Below, piece by piece: positions 25,571-35,521 of a stretch of DNA of 43,445 nt. How positions within the stretch are numbered: the stretch's first letter is position 1; each line of letters opens with the position of its first letter. Under the pieces are notes generated by a model. The model had not been told where the DNA came from, did no database searches, and was given only the letters and a program-made list of their open reading frames with translations. The stretch is from Deltaproteobacteria bacterium. Lineage in GTDB: Bacteria; Desulfobacterota; Desulfobacteria; Desulfobacterales; ETH-SRB1. The position numbers were made by a program, and so were the translations under genes. The stretch lies in NCBI GenBank assembly GCA_030272815.1, contig JAJSZT010000025.1, positions 1-43,445 of the forward strand, read 5' to 3'.

Positions 25571-26716
25571 CTACACCTTCTGAAATATTAAAAAATGTTC
25601 TATCTTAGTACCTCTGTAATCTCGGCGCGACCTCCGAATATCGGGAATATGATCTTCCATAACCTCTAATAGTTTCAATGATGGCGCATAATCCGCGACT
25701 ATGTTACAAACAAAATGAGACAGATGAGTTTTAGGTCTACTTGCTATTCGTTCCCCCACAATAATTACACAATATCCATTTGTTTTTAAAGATGAATTTA
25801 CCTTTTTGACTAAGGAAGCCATCGCTATTTTGAAAGCTTCTTGCTTTTGAATCACTTTGTCTTCTGTTGCAACTGAATAATTTGGGTTAATAAACCATAA
25901 TCTTAATCGGTTGTCCCTATTATAATCCAAGGCATTCATATATGGTGGGCTGGTTATCAAACAGTCAAAAGATTTCGGCAAGTTCAAACTTCTTACAAAA
26001 CAATACTTATGGACTGAATTTCCATTCATGGAAATTTTTGGGCACCTTGCATAAGCCCTTCGAATCTTGGATAGTAAGCGGGGCCGCAATTCTCGATATT
26101 GATATAATTCAGAAAATTGATCACGCGGATATTTTTTTTCTCTGAGATAAGGAACCAAATGACTACTCGGATAGGATAAAAAGCCTGGCCGCTGATGGTG
26201 TAGTATTCCAAGAAAGCAGGCAAATAGAAAATTGTTTTCATCTTTTTTACAAACTGTTGCAAATTTGATTGCCTCTTTAAGCGTTCGAGGATGAAAAAAC
26301 TGTCGTACCCATGCGGGCACTTTCCTCAAATCAGGATTAGGAAGTTTATGTGACTGACTCAAGGTGTCTTCCGCTTTCTCTAAAGCGCATTCAAGAGAAG
26401 GTGGCGACTTAAGCTTAGCTTCACATAAAATCTTCGCATACGCGCTAATATCAGCAGTAAATGCTCTTCGCCCTTGCAGTAATGCTTCCAATGCTACAGT
26501 CCCAGATCCCGAGAAAGGATCAACTATGAGGTCCCCGGGCTTAGAGTAAGTCGCCACCAGGTCACGGGCTATTGAGCTTTTTAGTTTGCCGATATATGGG
26601 GAAAGCTGATGTAAGGAACATTCTGTTCCCACACAAGATTCCTTCCAATGATCCGGCACACTTACAACATTTTGATAAAATTGTTGCATATTAGTTTTCG
26701 CTTTTGCAGATTTCAT
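25571..26716 (-). CDS. DNA methyltransferase (DPFSGSGT / TSPPY type)
   Basis: A 381-residue amino-methyltransferase. Motif X-like PYIGKLKSSIA (40-50) precedes SAM-binding DPFSGSGT (66-73), and catalytic TSPPY is at 255-259 followed by NALDYNRDNRLRLWF. The order X, I, IV with TSPPY fits N4-cytosine or N6-adenine enzymes, the base being undecided. The region between motifs I and IV (about 100-250) could be the target-recognition part. It lies between hsdS (29-base gap) and the kinase-ATPase gene (1-base gap). Its recognition site is presumably different from that of HsdS. No companion endonuclease is visible next to it. Confidence 0.88.
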   Translation of the reverse strand: MKSAKAKTNMQQFYQNVVSVPDHWKESCVGTECSLHQLSPYIGKLKSSIARDLVATYSKPGDLIVDPFSGSGTVALEALLQGRRAFTADISAYAKILCEAKLKSPPSLECALEKAEDTLSQSHKLPNPDLRKVPAWVRQFFHPRTLKEAIKFATVCKKDENNFLFACFLGILHHQRPGFLSYPSSHLVPYLREKKYPRDQFSELYQYRELRPRLLSKIRRAYARCPKISMNGNSVHKYCFVRSLNLPKSFDCLITSPPYMNALDYNRDNRLRLWFINPNYSVATEDKVIQKQEAFKIAMASLVKKVNSSLKTNGYCVIIVGERIASRPKTHLSHFVCNIVADYAPSLKLLEVMEDHIPDIRRSRRDYRGTKIEHFLIFQKV

Positions 26717-26744
26717 TCTAAATTTTGATTACACCAATTCCCAT

Positions 26745-27998
26745 TTACACCTTAACCCTGACTTTGCCGGTTAATAAGTCGTGCATGAGACCCTTTTTCT
26801 GGAGTTTGAGTTTTTCGCGGTATTGTTCTTCACTCTGTACTCGATTGGAGTAAGCATCATACATATCTCCAATTCGATTTTGTTCTTCTGATGTTGATGT
26901 TGGTATCAAAAGCGGCCGCAAATCTTCTAAGTTAATGTTTTTCTGTGCACTTTGCGGCGCATGAGCGTTCAGAATTTGCTTTGCACGCCTGATACAAAGC
27001 TCAATGTAACGCACGTTATTCGGGGGCCGAACAATTGCTCCTACAATACTATCAGGGAAATACATTGGTTGCCCCAATATGGCGGTATCAGCTATATTGG
27101 CTGCTATAGTTATTGCAATGGTGTTTTTAGGAAATTCTCTACTCACCGCAGAACCACTGTTGTTAAGGGTTTGAGAATATTTCTTAAGGATATCGCCTTC
27201 TGCTTTGGCAATATCCCCGGTTTGCACAAAAGGGTATGCGCCTCCGTAAAAACGAGGATCATTTCTTGGTCTGTGAGTGAACTTTCCTCTATCAACTTCA
27301 GCAAGTTTCTCCAAAGGGTTGATGCCCCACTCCTTCGGAATCCTCCCCAACGGCGAATCCTTAAACTGTTCCGGGTGGGCTTTTGGGTCACGGAGTTTGC
27401 CGTTTTTGTCCAGGCCGCGGGTAAGCAGGTCATGGAGCAGTCCCTGCTTCATGGCTTTGAGCTTTGAAATCAGCGCTTCGGTTTTTTGAATGACCTCGTC
27501 TATGGTGTCGAGGATTTCGGCGATTCGGCGTTGTTCGGGGAGAGGTGGGTGTGCGATCTTCCAGTTGAGTGTTTCCTTTGGTGTAACTCGAACATGACTA
27601 TTAGTGGTTCCGGTGGCAACTTTTTCAAGTTCACTCTGGAAACATTCGGATTTCATATACCAACTGTAAAATCCGATATCGGCATCCTCGTGTATTGGAA
27701 CATAAACCATGAACTCGGTTGATGCGCATCGTGGAAATTCACCATGAAGATCTCGAACTACGCTAACCCGAGACTTACGGGGATTCAATTTGGAAACAAG
27801 AACACAGGCATGCGATATCAGAAACTTGTTGCTTCCGATAGTATTGCCAAGCTCAACAACAGGACCACCTGATTCGTCCCATGCAGGAATACTATGGTGG
27901 AGGAACGCTTGTTCAGGCTGGGAGGCTGGCAAGCAGCTCGTCGTATCCAAACGAAAGAGACTCTTTAAGGGAAGCTTATTCAAACTTGATTTAGTCAT
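26745..27998 (-). CDS. hsdS: Type I restriction specificity subunit (HsdS)
   Basis: A 417-residue specificity subunit with two target-recognition domains. The central conserved repeat [18 protein letters not shown] and [12 protein letters not shown] (about 150-195) and its C-terminal counterpart ([25 protein letters not shown], about 367-412) give the usual helical spacers. It chooses the bipartite DNA sequence methylated by HsdM and cut by HsdR. Its start overlaps the hsdM stop by eight bases. The N-terminal TRD seems complete though a little short, about 145 residues. Confidence 0.93.
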   Translation of the reverse strand: MTKSSLNKLPLKSLFRLDTTSCLPASQPEQAFLHHSIPAWDESGGPVVELGNTIGSNKFLISHACVLVSKLNPRKSRVSVVRDLHGEFPRCASTEFMVYVPIHEDADIGFYSWYMKSECFQSELEKVATGTTNSHVRVTPKETLNWKIAHPPLPEQRRIAEILDTIDEVIQKTEALISKLKAMKQGLLHDLLTRGLDKNGKLRDPKAHPEQFKDSPLGRIPKEWGINPLEKLAEVDRGKFTHRPRNDPRFYGGAYPFVQTGDIAKAEGDILKKYSQTLNNSGSAVSREFPKNTIAITIAANIADTAILGQPMYFPDSIVGAIVRPPNNVRYIELCIRRAKQILNAHAPQSAQKNINLEDLRPLLIPTSTSEEQNRIGDMYDAYSNRVQSEEQYREKLKLQKKGLMHDLLTGKVRVKV

Positions 27999-30333
27999 AC
28001 CCCAACTCCCGCGAAAATTCGCTAAGCGCTATGGCTGCATTTCCCCTGGCCCCCTCAATATCCCTCAACGTCACCAGATACTTATCCCACCAATTCTCCA
28101 CTGCGGCAATGACTTCCTGCCTGTGGGAGGTCACATAGCTTTGTAGATGCCCTGAAAGTTTTTCTTTGAGGATATCGAGGACCAGATACCTGCAATCATC
28201 ATCGGAAAGGGCGTCACGGGCTTCGTGCAGGCATTTGATGAAGTCTTTCTGAAGTTCCTTGAACCGCTTTTTGGCTTCTTTCAATTGATTTGTTATTTTC
28301 ACATAAGGTTGGACTTGTTTCTCTTGTTCCAGGCGCACAATATCCTGCCGGGCATGTTCCAGTTCTTCCAGATAATCCGGGATCAACCTGGTCACAATCG
28401 GATCATCGGCCAAATCAAAATGATTGCCCTTTGCTTCTTCCATGACGGCCTCTATGGTATCCACCCAGCCATCCACCAGTCCCCCAAAACCCTGGGCAAT
28501 GAGGGTTTTTAGATCGAACTTGTTTTCATTCCACCATGTGGCAATAACGCCCGCCACCTTGAACCGGTCTAACAATCCCACCGGTGTTATGTCTGACACA
28601 AAGGCTTCTAAAAGATCGTTGCGCACCTCCATGAGGTTCTTGGTATCGGGCAGATCAATTAACGATTGTTTATGCTTTTCCCACCATCGATCAAAGGTAT
28701 TTTTCAGCTTTGTTTCCTTTAGCTGTATCCCTTTTCCTGCCTCAATCCTTTTCTTTATGTCGCCCCGTTCAGTAACTGTTGAGTCAAAATCATAGTAGTC
28801 TGCATCACGTTCCACAAATATGGTTGAGATCTTCAGGCCGTGGGCATCAAGGAGATCCTTTTTCGATTCGACTTCGTCCTTTGGGATTCCCCCTAATAGG
28901 TGGGCGCGGACATCCTGAGGTTCGGGTTGAGGGGCATTGTCCGCATAGCGCCGGATGTTCAGGTTCCAGTCGTTGGACTTTATATCTTTTCTGGTAAGAA
29001 CGGCTGCATATCCGGGGATATTTTCAAATGCGTCAAAAGCAGATGTAATCTTTTCGATATGCTCGGGCCTTAAATAGTTCTGTGCCCTGCCTGTGTAAAA
29101 TTCCGCATCCGCATTGATAAAAAGAACTTTGTCTTTTCGCTTGTCAGGCTTGGCGCCTTTTGCTCTGCACACCAGCACACATGCGGGAATGCCGGTGCCG
29201 TAAAAGAGATTGGGCGGAAATCCTATCACTGCTTCTAACAGATCATCTTCGATAACGCCTTTGCGAATCTCTTTTTCTGTGCCGCCTCGGAAAAGGACTC
29301 CATGGGGCATAACCGTTGCCATCATGCCGTTGGTCCTCAGGACTGCCAGCATGTGCTGCAAAAACATGAGATCGCCTTTTTTGCCGGTCTCAGGACAAAA
29401 ACCGTATCTGAACCTTTCGGTAAATTTCATGCCGTCTTTGGAATAATTCTGGCTGAAGGGAGGATTGGTGATGACCCTGTCAAATCGCATCAGCTCGCCG
29501 CCATCTAAATGAAGGGGCGAGGCGAGGACGTCATCGTTCTGGATATCCGCGCCTGCAATGCCGTGAAGGATCATGTTCATCTTGCACATGGACCAGACAC
29601 TGCCGTTGTTATCCTGGCCGTAAAGGCTCAGGTTAAAGGAATTGCCGCCATGCTCTTCCACATAATGCTTAGAGTGGATCAACATACCTCCTGAACCAAC
29701 ACAGGGATCATATACACGCATCCCTTCCTGTGGTTTGAGAATACGCACCATCAAACGAACAACGTCTCGTGGCGTATAAAATTCTCCACCTTTTTTGCCT
29801 GCAGAATCTGCAAATTGTCCGATAAGATATTCGTAGGCAGCGCCGATAAGATCAGGAAATTCAAAATCTGCATTTCTCAGGCGATATTTATTGAAATGAT
29901 CGATCAAATCGCGAAGTTTCCGGTCAGGAATTTTTGTTTTCCCGGCCTTCCTGTTGAAATCAATATGCCCAAGCACACCCTCAAGACTCCGGTTATCATG
30001 CTCAAGCGCTGATAATGCCTTGTTCAGCTCATCGCCTATGTTCCGGTGCGCATGTTTAATCTTTTCCCAGCGCGCCGTTTTGGGCACAAAAAAGGATTTC
30101 GCATACCTTGCAGGATCTTCAGCCCGTTTGATCGCCTGGTCTTCTGTCCTGCCTCTGGCAAGGTTTGCATTTATGATCCTTTCATATTCTTCATCAAAGA
30201 CATCCGAGCACCGTTTCAGAAAGAGCATGCCGAAGATGTATTCCTTGAATTCCGATGCATCCATCTTTCCCCGCAGGATGTCTGCGGCAGCAAAAAGATG
30301 GCGCTCAAGCTGGCTGAGTGTGAGTTTTTTCAT
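27991..30333 (-). CDS. hsdM: Type I restriction modification methyltransferase (HsdM)
   Basis: A 780-residue N6-adenine methyltransferase, longer than the usual 480-550 residues of HsdM. An N-terminal helical domain (to about 160) precedes [16 protein letters not shown]-binding DPCVGSGGM (209-217) and catalytic NPPF (290-293). The extra 250 C-terminal residues are rich in charged helices, including a coiled-coil-like segment near 675-720 ([15 protein letters not shown]). Such extended HsdM proteins occur in other type I systems. Start overlaps the radC stop by four bases, and hsdS overlaps its end. Confidence 0.93.
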   Translation of the reverse strand: MKKLTLSQLERHLFAAADILRGKMDASEFKEYIFGMLFLKRCSDVFDEEYERIINANLARGRTEDQAIKRAEDPARYAKSFFVPKTARWEKIKHAHRNIGDELNKALSALEHDNRSLEGVLGHIDFNRKAGKTKIPDRKLRDLIDHFNKYRLRNADFEFPDLIGAAYEYLIGQFADSAGKKGGEFYTPRDVVRLMVRILKPQEGMRVYDPCVGSGGMLIHSKHYVEEHGGNSFNLSLYGQDNNGSVWSMCKMNMILHGIAGADIQNDDVLASPLHLDGGELMRFDRVITNPPFSQNYSKDGMKFTERFRYGFCPETGKKGDLMFLQHMLAVLRTNGMMATVMPHGVLFRGGTEKEIRKGVIEDDLLEAVIGFPPNLFYGTGIPACVLVCRAKGAKPDKRKDKVLFINADAEFYTGRAQNYLRPEHIEKITSAFDAFENIPGYAAVLTRKDIKSNDWNLNIRRYADNAPQPEPQDVRAHLLGGIPKDEVESKKDLLDAHGLKISTIFVERDADYYDFDSTVTERGDIKKRIEAGKGIQLKETKLKNTFDRWWEKHKQSLIDLPDTKNLMEVRNDLLEAFVSDITPVGLLDRFKVAGVIATWWNENKFDLKTLIAQGFGGLVDGWVDTIEAVMEEAKGNHFDLADDPIVTRLIPDYLEELEHARQDIVRLEQEKQVQPYVKITNQLKEAKKRFKELQKDFIKCLHEARDALSDDDCRYLVLDILKEKLSGHLQSYVTSHRQEVIAAVENWWDKYLVTLRDIEGARGNAAIALSEFSRELGYD

Positions 30334-31034
30334 ATTGTAAAAACCTCCGGGCGCTCCTGCCGCATGCTCAAAAAACCGTCATTGCCTACAATGACGTGAT
30401 CCAGAACCGGAATATCAACGGCCTTGCAAGCATTTACCAGTGATATGGTCAATTCCATATCTTCCAAACTGGATTCAGCCGGTCCTGTGGGATGGTTATG
30501 GACAAAGATAAGGGCTGAGGCCCTTTTCCTTAAAGCGGATTCAACAACTTCACGGGCATAAACCGCTGATTCATCAACCGTTCCACGGAACAGAACCTCT
30601 TCCGCAATCAGGTGTTTTGATCTGTTTAGATGAAGGAGCCGGAATTCCTCACGGGAAAGATTGCTCATAGATGCCTTTAGATATTCAAACAGATCACGGG
30701 GATTTTCGATAATGTTAATCTTTTCAAGGGGCTGGCGCAGCCGGCGTTTTACAATTTCCATGGCGGCAAGTATCTGAGCCATCTTCGCCTTTCCGATCCC
30801 CTTGACACTCAACAGGTCCTCCTGTGTTGCCATCATCAACCCGTTAAGCCCGCCAAACCTGCTTATCATCTCTCTCGCAAGGGCTATGGCATTTTTTCCC
30901 TGCCTGCCGGTTCTTAACAGAATAGCCAGCAGCGCGGCATCACTCAGAGCCTCCGGGCCTTTCTCCAGAAGCATTTCCCGGGGACGATCTCCTTCAGGCC
31001 AATTCTTTATGTGCATATCTTTTTTACCTATCAC
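30330..31034 (-). CDS. radC: RadC family JAB-domain protein
   Basis: A 234-residue protein of normal RadC length. It has the N-terminal UPF0758 helix-hairpin-helix part ([15 protein letters not shown], 75-89) and the C-terminal JAMM/JAB metalloprotease-like domain with HNHPTG (His179, His181) and Asp192 in SSLEDME. The repair role once proposed for RadC is disputed, and many copies sit on mobile or defence islands. It overlaps hsdM by four bases, so it is the first gene of the restriction operon rather than a free-standing housekeeping copy. Confidence 0.92.
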   Translation of the reverse strand: MIGKKDMHIKNWPEGDRPREMLLEKGPEALSDAALLAILLRTGRQGKNAIALAREMISRFGGLNGLMMATQEDLLSVKGIGKAKMAQILAAMEIVKRRLRQPLEKINIIENPRDLFEYLKASMSNLSREEFRLLHLNRSKHLIAEEVLFRGTVDESAVYAREVVESALRKRASALIFVHNHPTGPAESSLEDMELTISLVNACKAVDIPVLDHVIVGNDGFLSMRQERPEVFTI

Positions 31035-31057
31035 CGATTTAAGGAAAGATTAGATGA

Positions 31058-31573
31058 TCAACCACGACCTTTTCCTTTTCCTCTACCTCTACCTCCACCA
31101 CACCTTCCCATACCTTTGTCTCTTCTTCTGCCTCTTCCGCCGCAACCGGCGCCTCTTTGCGATTGGTCCAACCTCCCTTGCTCCATCCCAGTCTTTACCT
31201 CTGTCACTACACTTTGAAATAATGAAGAAAGACAGGACCACAGGCTTAAAGCAATGACTGTGCCCGCTTCAACCACAGCTTCTGTTTTATCATATGCTGT
31301 GGCATCGGGTTGGGCAGTCTCAGTCTTGACATTAGCTTCAGCCTTTTCCTGTTCTGGCTCCATCCGATGTTCTGGGGACAGATAGAATTTCAATGTGTCA
31401 TATGCCACATTCACCTCTTTCAATTTCTCCTCAGCCTTTTGTTTCAGACGGGGATTGTTGGAAAACCGGTCCGGATGCCAAACAGTGACTATATCTTTAT
31501 AGGACTGTTTGATCTCATCTGTCGATGCACCACGGTCCAATTCAAGTATCTCAAAAGATTGTTTAATATCCAT
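31058..31573 (-). CDS. J-domain protein with Gly/Arg-rich tail
   Basis: A 171-residue protein. Residues 1-70 form a J domain with HPD at 33-35, the Hsp70-stimulating motif. A hydrophobic stretch near 103-120 (GTVIALSLWSCLSSLF) may be a membrane segment. The last 30 residues are almost only Gly, Arg and Lys with a few Cys. The ATG at 31573 is preferred because GGGGAA lies nine bases upstream; an in-frame TTG at 31588 is the alternative. The strange tail could be real or the result of a frame change at its end. It lies upstream of radC on the same strand with a 23-base gap. Confidence 0.8.
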   Translation of the reverse strand: MDIKQSFEILELDRGASTDEIKQSYKDIVTVWHPDRFSNNPRLKQKAEEKLKEVNVAYDTLKFYLSPEHRMEPEQEKAEANVKTETAQPDATAYDKTEAVVEAGTVIALSLWSCLSSLFQSVVTEVKTGMEQGRLDQSQRGAGCGGRGRRRDKGMGRCGGGRGRGKGKGRG

Positions 31574-31686
31574 TTTTATTTTCCCCAAGATTAATTATTC
31601 ATTCTCCATTCTTGATGAACTCGTAAAAAGTACTAATTTCGAAGATCAAGGCAAAACCCTATTGTATAATTAGGCGTAATTACTGG

Positions 31687-31706
31687 ATTCCCGCTTTCGC
31701 GGGAAT
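31687..31706. repeat. ATTCCCGC hairpin of a dispersed repeat
   Basis: ATTCCCGC-TTTC-GCGGGAAT is a perfect 8-bp stem with a 4-base loop, inside a longer stretch (about 31611-31720) resembling intergenic repeats with ATTCCC...GGGAAT ends known in many proteobacteria. It lies after the stop of the ATPase gene at 31914 and could also act as a weak terminator, though no T tract follows directly. No gene was recognised in 31589-31913 apart from the fragment at 31826. Confidence 0.7.
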
Positions 31707-31825
31707 GACAAGGTCAAGAATGGAACAGCTAAATCTTTTTTTAGTTCGTAGTTCCAGATCTCGTTAACTGCTTATTATAATAATCATATCTTTTATTTGC
31801 TTTAAAAGCAAATACTGTGATGGCC

Positions 31826-31880
31826 TGCAAAGTTGCCATAATCGGGCTTGGCGTTCTTTTCTTTTGATGTGCCAATGCAT
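31826..31880 (-). pseudogene. Fragment of a second copy of the zinc-ribbon gene
   Basis: About 55 bases starting GCAAAGTTGCCATAATC match 33423-33477, near the 3' end of the hypothetical gene at 33329-34006, in the same orientation. Only this piece remains. It shows that the gene family was duplicated and largely lost here. Confidence 0.55.
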
Positions 31881-31913
31881 ATATTTAGAGTTTTGATTTA
31901 TATAAGGTTTCAG

Positions 31914-33218
31914 CTAATTTTCTCCCTTGAGCCAGTTGAAGAAATTGCTGATTAGAATCTTTTTCCCTTTGATGTCCACTTGATCATCATATCCACTTAC
32001 AATAATTTGAGCATTGGAGACATTGAATTGTTTCATTGCTTCATACAGGCTGAAGAATTCTCTCTTTTCATTCTTCTTATTGAGTTCCCAGCAGACATTG
32101 ATCAACCTGTCGATTCTGGTCCCTTTCCTTATAAGAAAATCAATTTCTCCTTTTCCTTTCCAATAGAAAATCTCTTCTCCTTTTCTTCTCAAAGCCAGAT
32201 AAACTACGTTTTCAAATATCCTCCCCAGGTTTTCAGAAAACCGGAACGACACAGCATTATAGAGCCCAGGATCAATGGCATAGACTTTATACGGATTGGC
32301 CTTTTGTTCCGTAAAGGAGTAAGAAAAATAATCTGTTGTTTGTACCAAAAAGACTTCTCTGGCATATTCCAAAAATTTATTCGCCGTGGGTTGAGATATC
32401 TTTTGCCTTTTTTCTGCCTGATATCCGGAGAAATGCGTTGCCGCATTGGCATACAAATTCAGGCAAAATTCTTTTAGTTTCTTTATATCCCTGACTTGAT
32501 ATCGCTGAATAATATCCTTTTCTATCACGGCAGTATAATAATCTTTCAGGATCTGCATCTTGTCTTTTTCTTCTTCCGTCAAAACTACCTGAGGAAAACC
32601 GCCGAAACGAGTGTATTGATTGAAAAGGTTGCGCAGAGCAGGAGAACCTTTTCCCCTTGAGCTTTCGATCATTTCTTCCTTTTTTTTAAATGCCAGGAAC
32701 TCTTGAAAACTTAAGGGAAAGACTTCATTGGAAACTATTCTTCCGGTTAAAGATGTACCGTACTCTTTGGAGAGAAGTTTTGATGACGAACCGGTTATAT
32801 AGAATTTTATATCTTTATCTCTATCGTATAGCCCGCGAACAAATCTTTCCCATCCCGGCACCAATTGGACTTCGTCCAGAACAACATAGGTCCGGCCACG
32901 CGGGTTGAATCGCTCCAGATAAAGGTCATGAATGCGCAGTAAAAATTCTACTGTCAAATACGGGATAAAGGTTGGCTCTTCAAAATTGACATACAGGATA
33001 TTTTCGCGAGGTGTTCCCGAGTCGATCAATTTTCTTAAAACTTGCAGAAGGATTGTTGACTTGCCTGCCCGCCTTACGCCGGCTACTATCGATGCCTCTT
33101 TCAGCTTCCCTTGACGATATAGTTCATCTGCATAATCCTTTCTATAGACACCAGTGCGGCGGTCCTGGTTCCAAAAATTCCAATATTCCAATACCTCTAT
33201 TAATTGGGAATCATTCAT
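31914..33218 (-). CDS. AAA ATPase with DUF4143 C-terminal domain
   Basis: A 434-residue protein. Walker A is GVRRAGKST (47-55) and Walker B LDEVQ (114-118), with a sensor-like FYITGSSSKLL after it, the AAA_14 pattern. The C-terminal DUF4143 part includes EVFPLSFQEFL, TRFGGFPQVVL and the nuclease-like EIDFLIRKG. Such ATPases are abundant in bacteria and archaea and poorly understood; the C-terminal E-x-DFLI region resembles restriction-like nucleases. It is monocistronic in appearance, with the strong repeat region downstream and an AT-rich gap upstream. Confidence 0.88.
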   Translation of the reverse strand: MNDSQLIEVLEYWNFWNQDRRTGVYRKDYADELYRQGKLKEASIVAGVRRAGKSTILLQVLRKLIDSGTPRENILYVNFEEPTFIPYLTVEFLLRIHDLYLERFNPRGRTYVVLDEVQLVPGWERFVRGLYDRDKDIKFYITGSSSKLLSKEYGTSLTGRIVSNEVFPLSFQEFLAFKKKEEMIESSRGKGSPALRNLFNQYTRFGGFPQVVLTEEEKDKMQILKDYYTAVIEKDIIQRYQVRDIKKLKEFCLNLYANAATHFSGYQAEKRQKISQPTANKFLEYAREVFLVQTTDYFSYSFTEQKANPYKVYAIDPGLYNAVSFRFSENLGRIFENVVYLALRRKGEEIFYWKGKGEIDFLIRKGTRIDRLINVCWELNKKNEKREFFSLYEAMKQFNVSNAQIIVSGYDDQVDIKGKKILISNFFNWLKGEN

Positions 33219-33328
33219 GGCAATACAAAATTATAGTTTAGCATAAAATATTATTATACTAAATTATCTTTTAGCCTTTTGTCAAGCAGAATAGTTTTAA
33301 AGCAAGCGCTTTTTTGTCATGCATTTCT

Positions 33329-34006
33329 TCATCTCAGTATTGTCAACCCCGAAAACTTGAAGTTGTCGTCAAACTTAAACAGCACTGGAAAATGTTTCAG
33401 GTCTTTCTTTTTTAGCTCAAAAGCAAAGTTGCCATAATCCGGCTTGGCGCCCTTTTCTTTTTCCGGGCCGAAGCGTATGTTTATTGTGTGCTGGTCAATA
33501 GAGCATTCAACCCCGCTCTCTTTCAACTGGACGATCCTTTCAGCAGCCATATTTACATCAAGCTCTTTCTTGAAAAGTTTTGATTTATATGAGTTGTGAA
33601 CATCAACCTTCATGCATGCGCCATGAAAATCGATTGAGTCATACAGGATCTTGGCCTCTTTTTTGGTTCGGAAAGTCTTTTTGGAATCAGGCGATTTCTT
33701 TCTGCCGATTTTTTTGTGCCCTTTTACAGGCAGCAGTATATGTGTTTCGTCAACATCTCTGACTTTTCCGCATATTTTACATACTTCCTTTTTGTCCCTC
33801 GTTTTTCTGTAGCCATCCCAGTGCCTGCATTGTAATCCAAGGAATTCCCAGGCCATTCCGAGCTGCTGATAAATATTGGCAAATACCTCAACCTCCTTAT
33901 CATCAATGCCCTCTTTGTTAAGATAATTATCACTAATATAATCCATGCTTCTAAACAGACTCTTCAACTCTTTTTTTAACCATTTTATTTCAATCTCTTT
34001 TTTCAT
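33329..34006 (-). CDS. Hypothetical protein with zinc-ribbon-like Cys/His cluster
   Basis: A 225-residue basic protein I do not recognise. Cys60-x-His62 and Cys76-x2-Cys79 (CKICG) suggest a zinc ribbon near 60-80. The C-terminal half is Lys-rich with alternating strands (KFDDNFKFSGLTI). A good GGAGGG ribosome-binding site lies upstream of the ATG. A fragment of a second copy is at 31826-31880. It stands alone between two ATPase genes, and context suggests accessory DNA rather than a core function. Confidence 0.65.
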   Translation of the reverse strand: MKKEIEIKWLKKELKSLFRSMDYISDNYLNKEGIDDKEVEVFANIYQQLGMAWEFLGLQCRHWDGYRKTRDKKEVCKICGKVRDVDETHILLPVKGHKKIGRKKSPDSKKTFRTKKEAKILYDSIDFHGACMKVDVHNSYKSKLFKKELDVNMAAERIVQLKESGVECSIDQHTINIRFGPEKEKGAKPDYGNFAFELKKKDLKHFPVLFKFDDNFKFSGLTILR

Positions 34007-34049
34007 TATTCCCTCCTGACCAAACTACGTTTCATCCATAAATTTTCGA

Positions 34050-34230
34050 CCTGTGCGGTTAGGTAATTCCTAAGTCCTTCCGAATGTTCTAATCCTCAAC
34101 GACAGATTCCTGTAGGGGCGGGTTTATCCCGCCCAAAGCGATTTGGAGGGCGGCGTAAAGCCGCCCCTACGACAGATCCTTCATGGCAATCAACTTATTG
34201 ACAAAACACAGTAAATGCTAACCGCACAGG
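34050..34230. repeat. 181-bp element bounded by 13-bp inverted repeats
   Basis: CCTGTGCGGTTAG (34050-34062) and CTAACCGCACAGG (34218-34230) are perfect inverted repeats. Between them lie two GC-rich palindromic arms, GTAGGGGCGG (from 34112) and CCGCCCCTAC (to 34170), of a type common in small non-coding repeats. CGACAGAT occurs at 34100-34107 and 34170-34177, flanking the inner arms as a possible target duplication. This suggests a nested MITE-like insertion. No gene was found in 34007-34328. Confidence 0.65.
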
Positions 34231-34328
34231 TTGCAAATTTTCACCTGAAACATTATTTCCAGGAAGCTTATATTACTGCAAAAGTATATTTGCGCATACG
34301 CAACATTGCTGTTTTTATTCGACGGCTT

Positions 34329-35450
34329 TTAATACCCGGCCAGCCAGCAGCCGAAAACCGGATCGACTATTTTCCAGATATTGTTGTGTTTCTCTATTAA
34401 ATCCAGTTTTTCCAGTTTGTTGCGTGCGTATTGAATTCCGCCGGCAGAGAGCCTGTGTCGCTTCATGTATTCACTAGAAAGGATTTTTGAAACAGCATCA
34501 ACGGCAAGCGCTTTCAACAGGGCGATCTGGGGCCCTGTCAGCCCTTGAACAACAGCCTCGTAGCCGTATCTCTCCGAAGCCAGCATGTTATTAAAACCGG
34601 CCTGGATATCATTGTCCGAAACGGTATCTTCGGAAATTTCGAATATGTTATATGCCAGGGCCTGAACATAGTAAGGATACTGAGAAACCTTTTCCGAAAT
34701 TTTTTCAGCGACACGGATGGGACAATTTTTTCTGCCCTCCTTAAATCTTTCAACCAGAAATGAAACAAGTTCCTTATCAGGCAAAGGTTTTAAGGGATAC
34801 ATTATTGCGCTTTGATAAAATGGCCGGTTTTTTTTATCAAACATATCGAGAAGAATTCTCCGGCGGCTGCCCACAAAAAAATAGGATGCCTGTTGCTCCT
34901 GGATGTGTCTTCTCAGTACCCCTTCTATGGATGATTTTTTCAGTTCGCTGATTTCCTGGAATTCATCAAAAACAATATGAGCATTTATCGATTCTTTGCG
35001 AATAAATATTCCCAGTTCTTCCATTAGATTATCAATAAGGTCGATACCGGACATAACTGATGAAACAGGCTCAACTGAAAAGGACAAACCGCTTTCAGGG
35101 GAAGGTTTAAAAACCGGGCGAAAGGTCTTAAATGTTTTTAGAAAACGAACGCCTTTGTTCAAAAGGGATTCGCGCTTATGCAAGACAGAATATATACTTT
35201 GGGAAATACGCCGGGCAATTTCATTTTCAGAAGTCGCCATAAAAAAATCGATATAAAACGTAAAAAAACCCTTGTCAGACAGGTCAGCCTGGAGTCTTCT
35301 TATAAGTGAAGTTTTGCCGTAGCGTCGGGGCGAAAATAAAACAACATTAGCTTTATTGTCTGCATGGGAATATAGCTCTTTAAGCTCGGTGACCCGATTG
35401 CAAAAAGGAAAACTGGGAGGAATAACCCGCAATGTGAATGGATTAGCCAT
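34329..35450 (-). CDS. Archaeal-type ATPase (AAA, NTPase) with winged-helix C-terminus
   Basis: A 373-residue ATPase. Walker A is SPRRYGKTS (40-48), Walker B VFDEFQEIS follows, and VGSRRR gives the sensor-type arginines. The middle is helical, and the C-terminal 70 residues (AGGIQYARNKLEKLDLIE) form a winged helix that may bind DNA. Similar proteins are common in archaea and in deltaproteobacteria and are usually of unknown role. It is the second ATPase of this accessory zone and shows no operon partner. Confidence 0.85.
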   Translation of the reverse strand: MANPFTLRVIPPSFPFCNRVTELKELYSHADNKANVVLFSPRRYGKTSLIRRLQADLSDKGFFTFYIDFFMATSENEIARRISQSIYSVLHKRESLLNKGVRFLKTFKTFRPVFKPSPESGLSFSVEPVSSVMSGIDLIDNLMEELGIFIRKESINAHIVFDEFQEISELKKSSIEGVLRRHIQEQQASYFFVGSRRRILLDMFDKKNRPFYQSAIMYPLKPLPDKELVSFLVERFKEGRKNCPIRVAEKISEKVSQYPYYVQALAYNIFEISEDTVSDNDIQAGFNNMLASERYGYEAVVQGLTGPQIALLKALAVDAVSKILSSEYMKRHRLSAGGIQYARNKLEKLDLIEKHNNIWKIVDPVFGCWLAGY

Positions 35451-35521
35451 AGTACCTCACTTCATTGATTATCAATTATTGTAGTTCAATAATTGATAAT
35501 GCTTAATGTGTCAAGGGCTTT

